A stretch of DNA of 33,453 nt, taken from NCBI GenBank assembly GCA_015039465.1, contig MU130599.1:43142-76594 (forward strand), written 5' to 3'. The notes beneath the pieces are model-generated. The model saw only the letters and a program-made list of their open reading frames with translations. It was not told the origin of the DNA and did not search any database. The DNA comes from Phlegmacium glaucopus. Its lineage: Eukaryota > Basidiomycota > Agaricomycetes > Agaricales > Cortinariaceae. Of this stretch, positions 1-9,969 are shown one piece after another (the first letter of the stretch is position 1; every line of letters begins with the position of its first letter). The position numbers and the translations under genes are program-made.

Positions 1-2290
1 TGTAGAGAAAGTTTCAGTTGGCGACGAGATCCGGAATTGTTCAGATGTTTCGCGTTCTGGAGTCTAACTATGTGCTTGGACTGTAACACTGCTGACAATT
101 GTTAGTCGCATGGACTTAACAAGTTTCAGTATTGTTTTCTGATCCACAGATGTACTTGAGTGTATGAAAGATGTCAATGCGAATGGGTTTTGTTTTGTTT
201 TGTTTTGTCTTGTAGCTTTGAACCTCTTTCTAGGCTAGCTGTGGACTTGGAGACTCGTTACCGCAGTTCAAGTTCTTTGTCTTCTTCTCCCTGAATGTCT
301 ATAAGGGTCAGAAGAGTTAGATGTTTGCTATGTCTTCCTCTAATAAGATGAGGAGGGCTTGGTTACTTGCTTGGGTGACTTCTTCACGATCTTGCTCGTG
401 AACGACGTGAGTCGCGTAGATCTTTGGGTAACCTGAAATTAGTTCTTCTTAGATTGAGTAAGGATAGGAAATGGTCAGGGTTGTTTTGGTCTTGTCTATT
501 GTTAGACACCTGAATAGCTGGACTTTGCTTGAGTCTTCTTCTTCAACGACTTGAAGATTTGGCTTGGGGCTGTGCTAGGGGCTGTGGTTTTAGTCTTCTG
601 TACCAACTGCGACAGTACTTGGGGGGCCGAAGATTTCTTCGTTTTCTTTAGTTCGACTTGTACGGCTTCGGGAAATGGCCGTTCTCTCTTCTTAACTCCT
701 TTAAGGAGGAGCTACACTTTAATATGGACTGCTATTTGCTGTTTCAGATGTTGCTACTGAACTTTTTCTAACGGAAGTACGAGAGAAATAACTTACTGCC
801 GTTTCGTCGGAGAACCTTTCTTCCTATACAAAACTTGTAGAAACTGTTGTGTGAAGACCCTTGTTTTGGTCTAAAGCCTTGGTAAGAGTTGAAGAAGTTT
901 CTCGATCTTCTTCGGAAACGTGTTATGTTGAGCTTCCCACTACGGGATTTGCTGAACTTTATGGAGGTTGTCCTCTTTTGGAGTTAACTACTCGTGTAAC
1001 GAGTTAAGTTCTAGAACCAAGTCTTCTCGCCGGAGTTTCTACTCCAACGATAGTGGCTTACTAAGCTCCTGAGCTAGGAGGGGAGTAATTTTGCTTCTTA
1101 GGACTGCAACCTTTTTGGTGGTTGTTGTTAACGACCTACCATGCTTACCCGAAACGCGGATCTGGTAGTCACCTTCTTCTACTACTTAAGGAAAAGGGCT
1201 CCTTTGCACTTGGTCTTTTTTTGACCAGTTTGTTTATTTTTAGTCTCGGGTGTTCCTTCTTCTACCTTGAAGGTCTTCTTTCTGGGTTTGCGTTACCTGC
1301 ATCTGTGTTACAGATACCTTCTTGCTTTACTACACTACTCTTTCCCCGAAACAAAGTTTACGTTTGTCGGTCCTGTGGAAAGGGCTCTGACGTGCTTCTG
1401 TCAGAGGTTGTGTTTATGTTACTTCTCGACCGTCTTCTTCGGCCCCCAGGGACTTTAGTTCTTCTACTTCCCGTTTCTTAACGTGAGGGTGTAGACTCGG
1501 AACTACCGTTTCTACCTGTTGTTTCTGTCTCTGCTTAAGAAATTTGTCCGGCTACTGCTCCCAAAAATTATACCTCTCGAAGGAACTACGTTCAGAGAGG
1601 GTCGGATCTATAAATGAGACAGACATCGCGATGCTATTGTTTGTTAAGTTAAAGACAAGGTTAGTAATAGTATCCGGCCTGTAGCTCATTCCTTCTGTAG
1701 TTTTGGGTTCCTGAGTATCTGTGACCTCGACCTCCTTTCAAATAACTGGTCTTAATGCGTTCTTTTAGACCTAAGTTCTAACTCTTTGATCTACTTGGTG
1801 ACTTCCAGAAATTACATCTACCTTGTAGGTTATTTGCACCTTGATAGTTCTGTAAACAGCTAGAACTAGAATAACATTTGCCTGTTGCCTTTTGTCTTGC
1901 TGAGGACCAGTGTCCTGAACCTTTTGTCTTCTAGTAGAATCCTAAAGGAACCAATGTTCTTTGGTTGGGTCTTTAGTTGACCTTTTGACCTTCAAAAAGG
2001 ACCTCTTTGCTTTTGTGTCTGTGACCGTTTGCTGAGAAGAATTTCGCTTTTGACTACTTCCTGTGAAGCTTTGTTCTTAAAGGCTTTATGGGCTTTAAAA
2101 GTTAAGTTCTGCTTCTACTGCTTCTTCTTATGTACTTAAGATGGGACTTAGGAGAGTTACTACTACTTGATAACTATGAGTAGTGAAAATATTGACCACT
2201 TTGCCTGTTACTGGAAACCTAGTTACACTTTTGTAGACGTAGGGTTTGAAACCGTGTCTTTATGCTGTTTTAGAGTAGAAGGTTCGTCTA
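1..2290. mobile_element. Ty3/gypsy LTR retrotransposon, 5' part, stored as a mirror image (complement without reversal)
   Basis: Neither strand of the text as given codes for anything recognisable here. Complementing each base while keeping left-to-right order gives a leader with (AAAAC)n at about 188-207, a gag ORF starting at 259, and an overlapping pol ORF from about 1563 to 2295. The gag-pol content, CCHC knuckle and protease identify a Ty3/gypsy-type element of the kind common in Agaricomycetes. The open frame loses sense just after 2290, before reverse transcriptase would begin, and the text beyond is ordinary AT-rich DNA in normal orientation. No LTR border or primer-binding site could be recognised with confidence in 1-258. 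Strand is given as '.' because the coding sequence exists on neither real strand of the given text. Confidence 0.95.
259..1569. CDS. gag: retrotransposon gag polyprotein (readable only in the base-complemented, unreversed text)
   Basis: In the complemented text an ATG at 259-261 opens a frame of 436 codons, ending in TAA at 1567-1569. It has a Ser/Asn/Glu-rich N-terminus, then a gag core around residues 135-300 with motifs MPKPFTGKREEL and LYLTINDKVYNDD. Next comes a basic stretch and a CCHC zinc knuckle (CFKCKQPGHLSRDC, about residue 370). Gag forms the cytoplasmic virus-like particle and packages element RNA. Two in-frame TGA codons (1060-1062 and 1495-1497) interrupt it. The second sits where Arg is expected, so a CGA-to-TGA change is plausible. 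An otherwise clean frame with intact family motifs in a chemically impossible orientation is the main evidence for the mirror artefact. Confidence 0.95.
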
Positions 2291-2295
2291 TTAAA
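1563..2295. CDS. pol: retrotransposon pol, protease region, partial (mirror-image text)
   Basis: In the complemented, unreversed text this frame overlaps the end of gag in the -1 phase, the usual arrangement for gypsy elements using -1 frameshifting. It stays open for about 240 codons. The aspartic protease active site LIDTGAGGKF lies at about 1711-1742, preceded by a strand reading NSISVPIIIIGR. A flap region and the terminal hydrophobic segment IILGFPWLQETNPEIN follow, typical of fungal gypsy proteases. The acidic linker at about 2110-2160 normally precedes reverse transcriptase. No YxDD polymerase motif, RNase H or integrase is present, because the mirrored text stops at about 2290. The pol product is therefore truncated by the text junction, not by a stop codon. 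Confidence 0.93.
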
Positions 2296-3175
2296 GACTA
2301 GGTACAGAATCCAGTACAAAGTATAGACATTTATATACAGAAAAGGTAAATGGAATGCATGAGGTACATGTGGAATGAATGTATGAAAACAATAAGGTAA
2401 AAGCATGTTAATGAAACAATGAAAGTTGCAAGTAGAACACATGTGTGATAAAGTAAAAAGAAATGAAAAAGGTGCATATGTTGCATGTAAAAGTTCGTAA
2501 CACTATACTTTGCCCTTTTTAGATTGTTGGATTGGACCATGAGATCATAGAGAACTAACAAGTACATTTTTTGGTCTTTTTCACATATTTACTACTTGCT
2601 CTTGAGTTCTTCTCATAGTCAGTCTGATTAAGACATTATTCAATCTTCAGTAGGAATGGACAAACATATATAAACATATGATTGCCAGTGATCGATTGTT
2701 GATGGGTATTTATACATAAGAGTCAATACTTTTTAAAGTTTTGAGAGACTGATACAACTATTTGTCAATACATTTCAAATCTTTACATTTAATGGTAAGG
2801 TAAGGCATGCTGCACATTTTTTACTATCATAGCAGTGATCCTTGGCAAAAATTTGACCAACACAAATTCTCTGAACTGGATAAAAATAAAAATCTGTACT
2901 GCATGTTCTATAGAACAAACAAGCTTGTTTTATCAACCATCAGAATAGCCAAACTGCCAAACTATTCAACAACAAGGGTAACAACAGATCACAAAACACT
3001 TGAAGTCTTGTAGATTCAATTTGATATCATTCTTTTATGTGCTTCTAACCATTCTCAACCAGGTAGTTCTTTCAATCATAGATTTTAATCAAGATGGAAT
3101 TAACAAACAATCACAATGACATAACCAGCAATAACTCTTTTGGAAAGGTTGAAAACGCTAACAGGAGGTTGAAGA
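2296..3175. other. AT-rich intergenic sequence, no convincing gene
   Basis: This stretch is in normal orientation as far as can be judged, since GpC exceeds CpG as in the rest of the AT-rich region. Open frames of 60-78 codons on both strands show no recognisable motif and no splice-site logic. A purine-rich run on the + strand spans about 2330-2480. Nothing else is supported. Confidence 0.5.
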
Positions 3176-3180
3176 CGTTA

Positions 3181-3513
3181 CAGCTACCTGCAAAAACATA
3201 GGCAGGTTTACAAATTTCCATAGTTATGCCTATATTTGGTTGTAAACAACTATTTTTAGTAAGACCCTTCAGGCACAATAAATTTTGCTCCAACACTACT
3301 CCACACCACCCATTTTTGAGGTTGCCGCTCGATAGAAACACTATGTCATTGACAACGGCCAAACATTGTAGTGGGGTGGTGGCTCCACCTGTGGGAGCAT
3401 ATAGCCCAAGGCAACCTACAAAAGGGTGATTGCTCAGGGTCCCTGGTTGTTTGGTGTAAACATAGGCGGGGCTAGGAAATTTGTAAACCTGCCTACATTT
3501 TTGTAGGTAGCTA
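3181..3513. mobile_element. MITE-like TIR element flanked by TA
   Basis: The left arm (from CAGCTACCTGCAAAAACATA) and the reverse complement of the right arm (TAGCTACCTACAAAAATGTA) match over about 40 bp with a few mismatches, including a shared GGCAGGTTTACAAATTTCC. Both ends abut a TA dinucleotide (3179-3180 and 3514-3515), as expected for Tc1/mariner-type target duplication. Similarity extends slightly outside the TA, to TTGAAG, so the exact ends are uncertain. The ~250 bp interior has no transposase. A 154-codon minus-strand frame crossing the whole element (3111-3575) reads through both arms and is taken as fortuitous. Confidence 0.75.
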
Positions 3514-3654
3514 TAACAGGCCTTCAAATCATTGACGTGTAATTGAAACACAGTCATTATGTAACATTGTTTCATAAAAAACAGGACAAGACATAATGTT
3601 ATTTAATTTTTTTCCTATCATGTATATAGATCCATGGCAGAAAATTAGGAAATT

Positions 3655-4155
3655 TTACCAGCAGCTAGACCTTTTCGCAAAAGGCTAGCACAACAGAAAT
3701 CTCGCAAGAATTTTGTTGTTTGCCAGAAAACCAAAACAGACAATGGCAAGAAGAAGTGGATAGGAGAAATCATCACTTTTAGTTTATTAGCAGCTAAAGC
3801 CCTTTGCAAGGGGGCCCTAACACAACAGAAATCTAGCAAGAACTTTTGTTGTTTGCCAAAAAAACTGAAAATGGATGACAGCAAGAAGTAGATATCAACT
3901 TTAGTTTATTAGCAGCTAGAGCCCTTTAGTTTATTAGCAGCTAAAGCCCTTTGCAAGGGGGCCCTAGCACAACAGAAATCTCGCAAGAACTTTTGTTGTT
4001 TGCCAGAAAACCAAAGCAGACGACGGCAAGAAGTAGATATCAACTTTAGTTTATTAGCAGCTAGAGCCCTTTACAAGGGGGCCCTAGCACAACAGAAATC
4101 CCCCAAGAATTTCTGTTGTTTGCCAGAAAACCAAAAGCTGACGACAATAAGAAGA
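3655..4155. repeat. tandem repeat, four imperfect copies of a ~125-135 bp unit
   Basis: Units begin with AGCAGCTAGA or AGCAGCTAAAGCC near 3658, 3789, 3936 and 4056, with a partial unit start near 3911. Each carries a block like CCCTTTGCAAGGGGGCCCTA, then CACAACAGAAATC, then a TTTTGTTGTTTGCCAGAAAA block, then a GGCAAGAAGTAGATATC spacer. Divergence between copies is about 5-15 percent by eye. Copy 1 is the most diverged (CTTTTCGCAAAAGG in place of CTTTGCAAGGGGG). No coding capacity is seen. It could be a satellite seed or an array inside a decayed element. Confidence 0.85.
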
Positions 4156-4266
4156 TGAACAGAGTCAAGTTTAAACTGACCTAAAGTAGTGGAACATTCA
4201 AGATGTCACATTATTTATTTCTCATGCAATCAGATCATAGATAACGATTTGTAGATAAAGATTTGA

Positions 4267-4760
4267 ATGAAATGTTCAGACCTCATGGCTTTTGTTCCCA
4301 TTGTCCACCGTACATTCCGTGTTAGAAATGCCCTCGTTTCCTACAAGAATACCTGTGGTGATAGTACACCCAGGACTACCATCAAAGGACAAGTTACAAT
4401 TGGGAAAACACCAAAGTTTAAAAAGGTAGCTGCAACCAATAACATAGATACTGGTGTTTTGTTGTTCAAAATGGAAGGGGAACAAATACTGCCTGGAAGT
4501 GTAAGTTTTTTTTTACTTTATTTTATCATTTGGTACTCATCATGTCATGTTGCTTTCATTTCTTAATGAAATGATATTTCTAGTGGTGTAGCGGCTGTTG
4601 AAACGGTGGTACAACAATCCTCTGTACTTTGTGTCAGATCAACTCAATATGCATGGAATGTATCAACTTTGAATCAGAAAAGGATGATCCTGACCCTATC
4701 CCATTTGAATGTCCATCTTGTTTCTTGAAGCAAAATAAATTTGGCAAATTTGTGCATTGA
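4267..4760 (+). CDS. small CxxC protein, two exons (unknown function)
   Basis: Exon 1 runs from the ATG at 4267 to 4500 (78 codons). It ends exactly at a GTAAGT donor in the context MEGEQILPGS. The intron ends in TTGTGTCAG at 4637. Exon 2 (4638-4760) starts in phase and ends in TGA, giving 118 residues. Exon 2 holds two CxxC pairs, CMEC and CPSC, about 22 residues apart, suggesting a small zinc-binding domain. I do not recognise a named family, although similar short CxxC proteins occur in repeat-rich parts of agaric genomes (from memory, unverified). It lies just right of the tandem repeat and upstream of another zinc-ribbon gene on the same strand. The clean splice junctions argue for a real gene or a recent fragment of one. 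Confidence 0.55.
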
Positions 4761-4829
4761 TTTTAAAATATTGATTATCTGTTGATGTGAACACATGTTT
4801 TAGCCATTTAAATTCTGTAGTACCTCATC

Positions 4830-5922
4830 AACTAGACAGAATTGGCCTCAGGTGCTAACCACACCACTCACAATTATCTCAATCCACCTCAAAGGAATGA
4901 ACAACACACCTAGTGTTGTCACCTATTATCATCTTCTACCCTGGCTTCAGGGGAATCTTGTCCATGTCAATCTTGATTTTAGTTTCCAAAGCTCGGACAA
5001 TGATTTTGAGTCTCGTTTAAATACAATGTTGGATAGATTCAAATTTGGTGACCTAAAAGAGTATGTAAAATCTCAATCTCAATATGCTTCATTCTAAGAC
5101 CTCATGATCCAGATGGTGTTGCTTTTTGATTTTTATAACATCACATTCTCATCCAAACACTGGATACATACACATGGGACCCAATAATATTGGATTGGTT
5201 CCCATTGAAGAGGTATAAATTTCAATTTTAAACTTTAAAATTTAAGCAACTTGTCTGAAATTGTAACTTTAGCTTTTAAATGTTGTTTTTTCAACACACT
5301 TTCAAAATATTTTAAGATGTAGCAATTCAAACATTCTGAGTCTCCTCTCCTGTGGCGCTCTGTCAACTCGCAAAGATTCCAAGGGAGCAGTTAAGGAATT
5401 TGCAAACAGGTACAATACTTTCCATTTTTTAAAACATCTGAAATATAATTCAACAGGGAGTTATTTGGCAAAATCATATGTTTTGATCAACCCAACTTCC
5501 AAACATTTTTCATCCATGGATTTGTCATGGATCTTGGGTTACATCATTTCATTTACAATTGTACAAAGCTCAATAATCTTCTCCTTGACCAACAGGAATT
5601 GGGAGCACATACCAATATTGTTGAGTTTTGCCCTCGGAATGTTTCAACCTTCAAATGGAGTCATCCTGGTTCACGACCAATGGGAGTGGGCATTTCTAAA
5701 CAGTGCCATCGCTGTGGTTGGCTCAAAACCATGAATCCGACAGTCAGCATGGATAATTTAAAGGTAGTCCTCAAATGTTCACAATGCAAATCTATGAACA
5801 CATACAATTTCCCAACTGGTTGGAAATGGGTTCATGGTCCAGCCAAGAGGGATGAGCGTGGTAGTTGGATGGTTTTTGTTGATTCGGAGGAAAATAAAAA
5901 TGTGATGGATACAACTTGGTAA
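4830..5922 (+). CDS. multi-exon zinc-ribbon protein of an agaric repeat-associated family, function unknown
   Basis: At least four exons can be pieced together. Exon around 4852-5097 includes YYHLLPWLQGNLVHVNLDFS. Exon around 5318-5408 encodes a segment with LLSCGALSTRKDSKGAVKEF and ends at a GTACAA donor. Exon from about 5459 follows TTCAACAG and reads ELFGKIICFDQPNFQTFFI. It continues through 5527-5922 with a C-terminal zinc ribbon (CHRCGW, then CSQCKS 24 residues later) and an aromatic tail GSWMVFVD. The frame ends at TGG TAA, or one base earlier at a possible donor (G|GTAAGT), which after splicing also gives a stop. I recall related proteins in TE-rich regions of agarics but no function. 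The exact start is not determined. Confidence 0.5.
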
Positions 5923-5994
5923 GTTGAACATTTTATACTTCAATTGTTTCGTTAATGACAATCTATTCCTACATTTTGTACTTCAACAATGTAG

Positions 5995-6640
5995 AATCTG
6001 TTAACCTGTAACTCTCTGTACTTGACCCATTTCATTACTCTTGATATCTTGTTCCTTCATGCTTGGTTGTCTTTATATATGGTGTCTTTCTACCCTTTGT
6101 AATTTCATGTTTATGCTGTGTCACATATCTTGTTTTGATCTCATGATTTGTGATCGATAACAAAGAACAAAGGAGAAAAAAACAAGACAGAACTATTATT
6201 AACAAACAAATTATTTCTGTTATCAGTGTCAAGAAAATGAGCAAGCAAACAAAGGCAAACAAATTAACATTGGCACCTTCTTGTTGTCCTATATTTGTTG
6301 CTAAAGCCTATAGCCATAGATTTTTGATTGTTGACCATTAGGATGAATATGAAAAGATACAAATTTGTTATCTCTTTATTCAGTAGGTAATGGAAGGTAT
6401 AAAAAACTGACAGGGACAATGGTCAGACTATTTATGGATTGAATTAAAGCGAAAAAAAGGTGAAGTGAATTGGATGACTATATAGAATGCCAACAAGGGG
6501 AACCATGTTACATGTCAACACCAGAAGATGATAAAAGGTAAATAAGAACAAAGGAAAAGTTATATCAGGCAACTCGAAAATATTTGATGGAAAATGTAGG
6601 GATAATCCAACACTCCAAATTGAAGACAAAAAAACAAAAT
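5995..6640. other. AT-rich stretch without a supported gene
   Basis: Short frames on both strands (60-75 codons) are low-complexity translations of AT-rich DNA. No inverted repeat or splice-site-bounded exon was found. It separates the + strand zinc-ribbon gene from the convergent minus-strand gene. Confidence 0.5.
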
Positions 6641-8640
6641 TCAAAGATATGGTGTGCCAAGCACAATGACAAAGAGAATGCTGGTAGCAAGATGTACATT
6701 TGTTACATCATCCAATTCCTTCTTATATGAAAAAACACTATGACCAACTATAATGCAGGAACCAGTGGGTATCTCCCCAGGGTAAGTAGGAAGCACATTG
6801 CCAAGGTTTTCAAAATTGATGTCTTCATTAATATTGACATTTTGGCCATTGAAAACTGGGACTGATATCAAATTAATAACATCCAATAGTTTATGCATAA
6901 AAGATATACTGATATCCATGAAATATAATGCACCACGAGTGCATTCGACAGGAGTATTGTTTGTCTTGGCACAGCAACCAGAAAGAGGACTAAGACTAGT
7001 GTCTGGAAAGTTCAGAGGTGCAGAAATGCTCTCCAGCAAAGTCAAAAATGATAGTGCTGATTTGTAAACCTGTGTGATCATCTTGGGCTCATCAAACATC
7101 ATGGTGATGAAGCAGCAGTAGCATTCCCACTCTTGACCATGGAATAAGACACTGATTGACTTATAGGTCTTTCCTTTGGCATGGATCAGGCTCGAATCGG
7201 TACAGTATCCAGTAATGATGGCCACAGCAGGTTTCTTTCCAAAGAAGGCTTCACGACAGTTTCAATAGTTTTCTCAAATGTTGATGTCAAACAGGGAAGC
7301 ACAGGAAGGATTAAAAAACCATCCCCGTTGCACCATACTGATAATAGCCATGATGGAACTATCTGGCCTATGTTTCATTTATAAATAATTTGAATAATAG
7401 GTATAAAGCACAGATATACCCGATGTCCATTGTGGGAATAATATTTGGCCATTTGGAATATGGTACATGGGGGATATCTGGTGACAACGTGCTCCAAGAC
7501 AGCAAATAACCGATCCTAAAGATATCATTAATTATATGCATTTCATTCAATATAGATGTAGCATATTTACTGTAAAGGAGGAAGATTCTTGTATTGCGGA
7601 CACAAATGGATGTCTTGAACATCGACAAAAAGAGATTCATCCTTTTCTGGCAAGGATCTATAGACAGAGTTAATCAAAAAATATAAATTACATCCTGATA
7701 ACATCACTTGATAGTGAAATTATCAAAATCTTCAAGATAAACCTTCTTTGGGTTTGAGGGGGGTACAGGCATAACATTTTTTGTGTTAATTTCGATAAAC
7801 AGATCCTCATCACCATCATCTGCAATATGACTCTTTGATTCTCTGGTAAATTTATTGTCATGTTTACTGATTTGGCTGCAAATTCAATGGGGTCAGTACT
7901 TACATTGTAAAAAAGAAATAAATGTATTACTCACCAAGACTTGCTGAAAGCAAGTTGCATCTCTTCCTCATCCCAATCATCAGATATCTCATCTTCATCT
8001 TCATTGTTTTCAGCTTTGATATCAGAATAGACATTAATCTCTGATTTACCTTTCCTTTCTGGGGATGTGAAGGAGTAGAAATCTGTGCAGAATGCTGTAT
8101 ACTACATGATGGCAATGCAATCCTGATCCAAACCATCAGTAAACAAATGTTATTATTGAAATGAATTTTTACTCAGCGTCAATCTCATCAGTGTCATGTT
8201 CATGGAAACATAATTTCTTCTTTAACAGTATGTCGGGTGTAACATTGATATCCTCACTGTTATCTGGAATCAACTTTTTTTTTGACTAAATTTGCGATAA
8301 AATATTGTTAGTATAAAATAGATACAATATCTGATACTCACATTCCAGTCACACTCCATGTTGTTATCCTGTCTATGTTGGATACAGAATCATTGATACA
8401 ATTGGCCGGTTTCCCATGAAAATTTGTGCTAAACAATTAGTATCAGTATTAAAGTACTAGAATACACTCACGACGTGTCTTGTTCTCTATGGATGTTAAT
8501 CAGCTGATATTCAAATCACATTAGATGTAGGAAGCTTACCGTTTAGTTTTTCCTTTCGGAACTGGTCTATTGAAATGCACTGTCATCAAGGAAAGCAATG
8601 AATAAATGTATATATATACCATGCTGCAGAAATATTTGCC
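6641..8640 (-). pseudogene. intron-rich agaric repeat-associated gene (HGQEWE-motif protein), with in-frame stops
   Basis: The C-terminal exon (about 6641-7315) reads AFFGKKPAVAIITGYCTDSS, then a conserved-looking LFHGQEWE, FDEPK and VLPTYPGEIPTGSCIIVGHS, ending in VIVLGTPYL. Upstream in the same phase is PDSSIMAIISMVQRGWFFNP, preceded by an intron (about 7332-7383) and an exon reading RLFAVLEHVVTRYPP. Two TGA codons (complement at 7262-7264 and 7274-7276) interrupt the junction between these blocks. Both fit CGA-to-TGA changes. Further upstream, an acidic exon (about 7930-8060, EDEDEISDDWDEEEMQ) and GTGAGT-like donors near 7932, 8339 and 8468 suggest more minus-strand exons. The function of this fungal family is unknown to me. 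Exon joins left of 7640 are tentative. Confidence 0.45.
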
Positions 8641-9426
8641 CCTGAACTCATTGCAGAATTCTTTGCCTGTATATCAACACTAAACAATAAAGGTCAAAAA
8701 AAACACAGAATAGTAAGATGAGGATGTCACAATTTGAGAGCACCATTATCAGAACCCACAGGAGATACAGATCATTCTTTTTGCTTAGAGATATGCATTG
8801 GTCATTTCAACATGAGAAGATATTATGAGTGGTATAGGAAGGAAGACAGTAAATGCAATCTTTAAATAAGTAGAATCACTACTATCCAATCTATGGTGTA
8901 CATACAATAAAACCAAATACAAGGGTGGTATTGAATGACCTGTGTGTTTAACAATAAAAGCACTACTAGCCGGATCATGGCCTTAGCATCTCAACAGCAC
9001 TATCCCAACCACTAATTTGAAAAATAGTACATAGAAAAGCCTGACCTAGAAAAGCTCATAAGTAATTACGAGTAAAGTATCGTTAGACATCAGCCCTGAA
9101 AACTAGATCCGAAGACTGGATACCAATAGAATACCAATAATACAGACTGTCACTGTTTCTTTGCCCAAACAAATGTTATGAATCCAATGGAGATCATTGT
9201 TAAATCATTATATTATTCATTGGACAAATTTAAAGTATATTAACACTAACAATGCTAAATTCACACAAGGTTCCATGATTTAAATTACCGGTGATAATGA
9301 AAAGTGGAGAAATGGTTAACAGACTCCAAAACTAATAGAATACACTGTTCTGAGAACATAATGGATCAGATTATTTAGGAACCATTCACATAAAGACAAA
9401 ACAATGACCTAATAGTATTCCTCTCA
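8641..9426. other. AT-rich sequence, nothing recognised
   Basis: No open frame above about 50 codons with coding character, no inverted or tandem repeat, and no RNA gene could be recognised. Confidence 0.45.
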
Positions 9427-9788
9427 TTGTGTTTTCATTCATCAGTAACATGGACAAAAATTATGATAGCTTTGCTGCAAGTAAGTTCTGTTCTACATAG
9501 TCAAATAAAGATTTCTCATCCAGTATATGTAGAGACAGCACTTTCAAAAAATTTTGCAGAATATCTCAAGGGAAATGAAGACAATACTGTTGGATATGAT
9601 CACCTATCACTTTTCAAGGTCAGGCCTATCCATGTAATATTCAGATAACCTTTGTGTTGATCAATCACAGTCTGAAGGATACCAAATGTGTCCTTTTGGG
9701 AATCCTATGACCTACAGGCTAGTGAAGATTGGAGAGGGATCATCAGAATTCCAAGAAGCAACATTTACAGTTCACGGTGATATGGTGT
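9427..9788 (+). CDS. small two-exon fragment, unknown protein
   Basis: A frame open from 9427 includes FAEYLKGNEDNTVGYDHLSL and ends at LFK, next to a GTCAGG donor. The presumed 52-bp intron ends in CAATCACAG, and the next exon (about 9671-9788) reads EGYQMCPFGNPMTYRLVKIG, ending in TAA. The joined peptide has ordinary amino-acid usage and is preceded by further potential exons (GTAAGT at 9480). I do not recognise the family. The non-consensus donor makes the join uncertain. It lies 180 bp left of a TIR element and is probably a remnant of a larger gene. Confidence 0.35.
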
Positions 9789-9969
9789 AAATGTGTATAG
9801 GCACGGATATGCACATTTTTCCAGAAATTCCCTAATTAATTAATTATGAACTAAACAAAGATGCAAGCTGATACAGTAAAGAATCATTGGTATTGACTAT
9901 ACCAAGTGATTAAAATATATATTGCAATGAAATAATTCATAACACAGGGCTAGAGATATTTAGTGTACC

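Noticed and set aside
551..760. Short + strand ORFs in 551-1481 and 2260-2567
   Set aside because: They are shadows of the mirrored gag frame, or AT-rich noise, with no family similarity.
1..2290. Biological explanation of the mirror (inversion, parallel-strand DNA, exotic recombination)
   Set aside because: Any physical rearrangement keeps strand polarity and gives the reverse complement, never the bare complement or bare reverse. A text-processing error is the only known route.
3111..3575. 154-codon minus-strand ORF
   Set aside because: It spans an entire TIR element including both inverted arms and has no family motif, so it is a fortuitous frame.
3655..4155. Possible CRISPR array
   Set aside because: Units are ~130 bp, imperfect and contiguous with no unique spacers, in a eukaryotic context. 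It is a tandem repeat.
7255..7270. Single-base frameshift in the HGQEWE gene
   Set aside because: On re-reading, the upstream block (PDSSIMAI..) and downstream block (REAFFGKK..) share one phase. Two TGA codons, not an indel, interrupt it.
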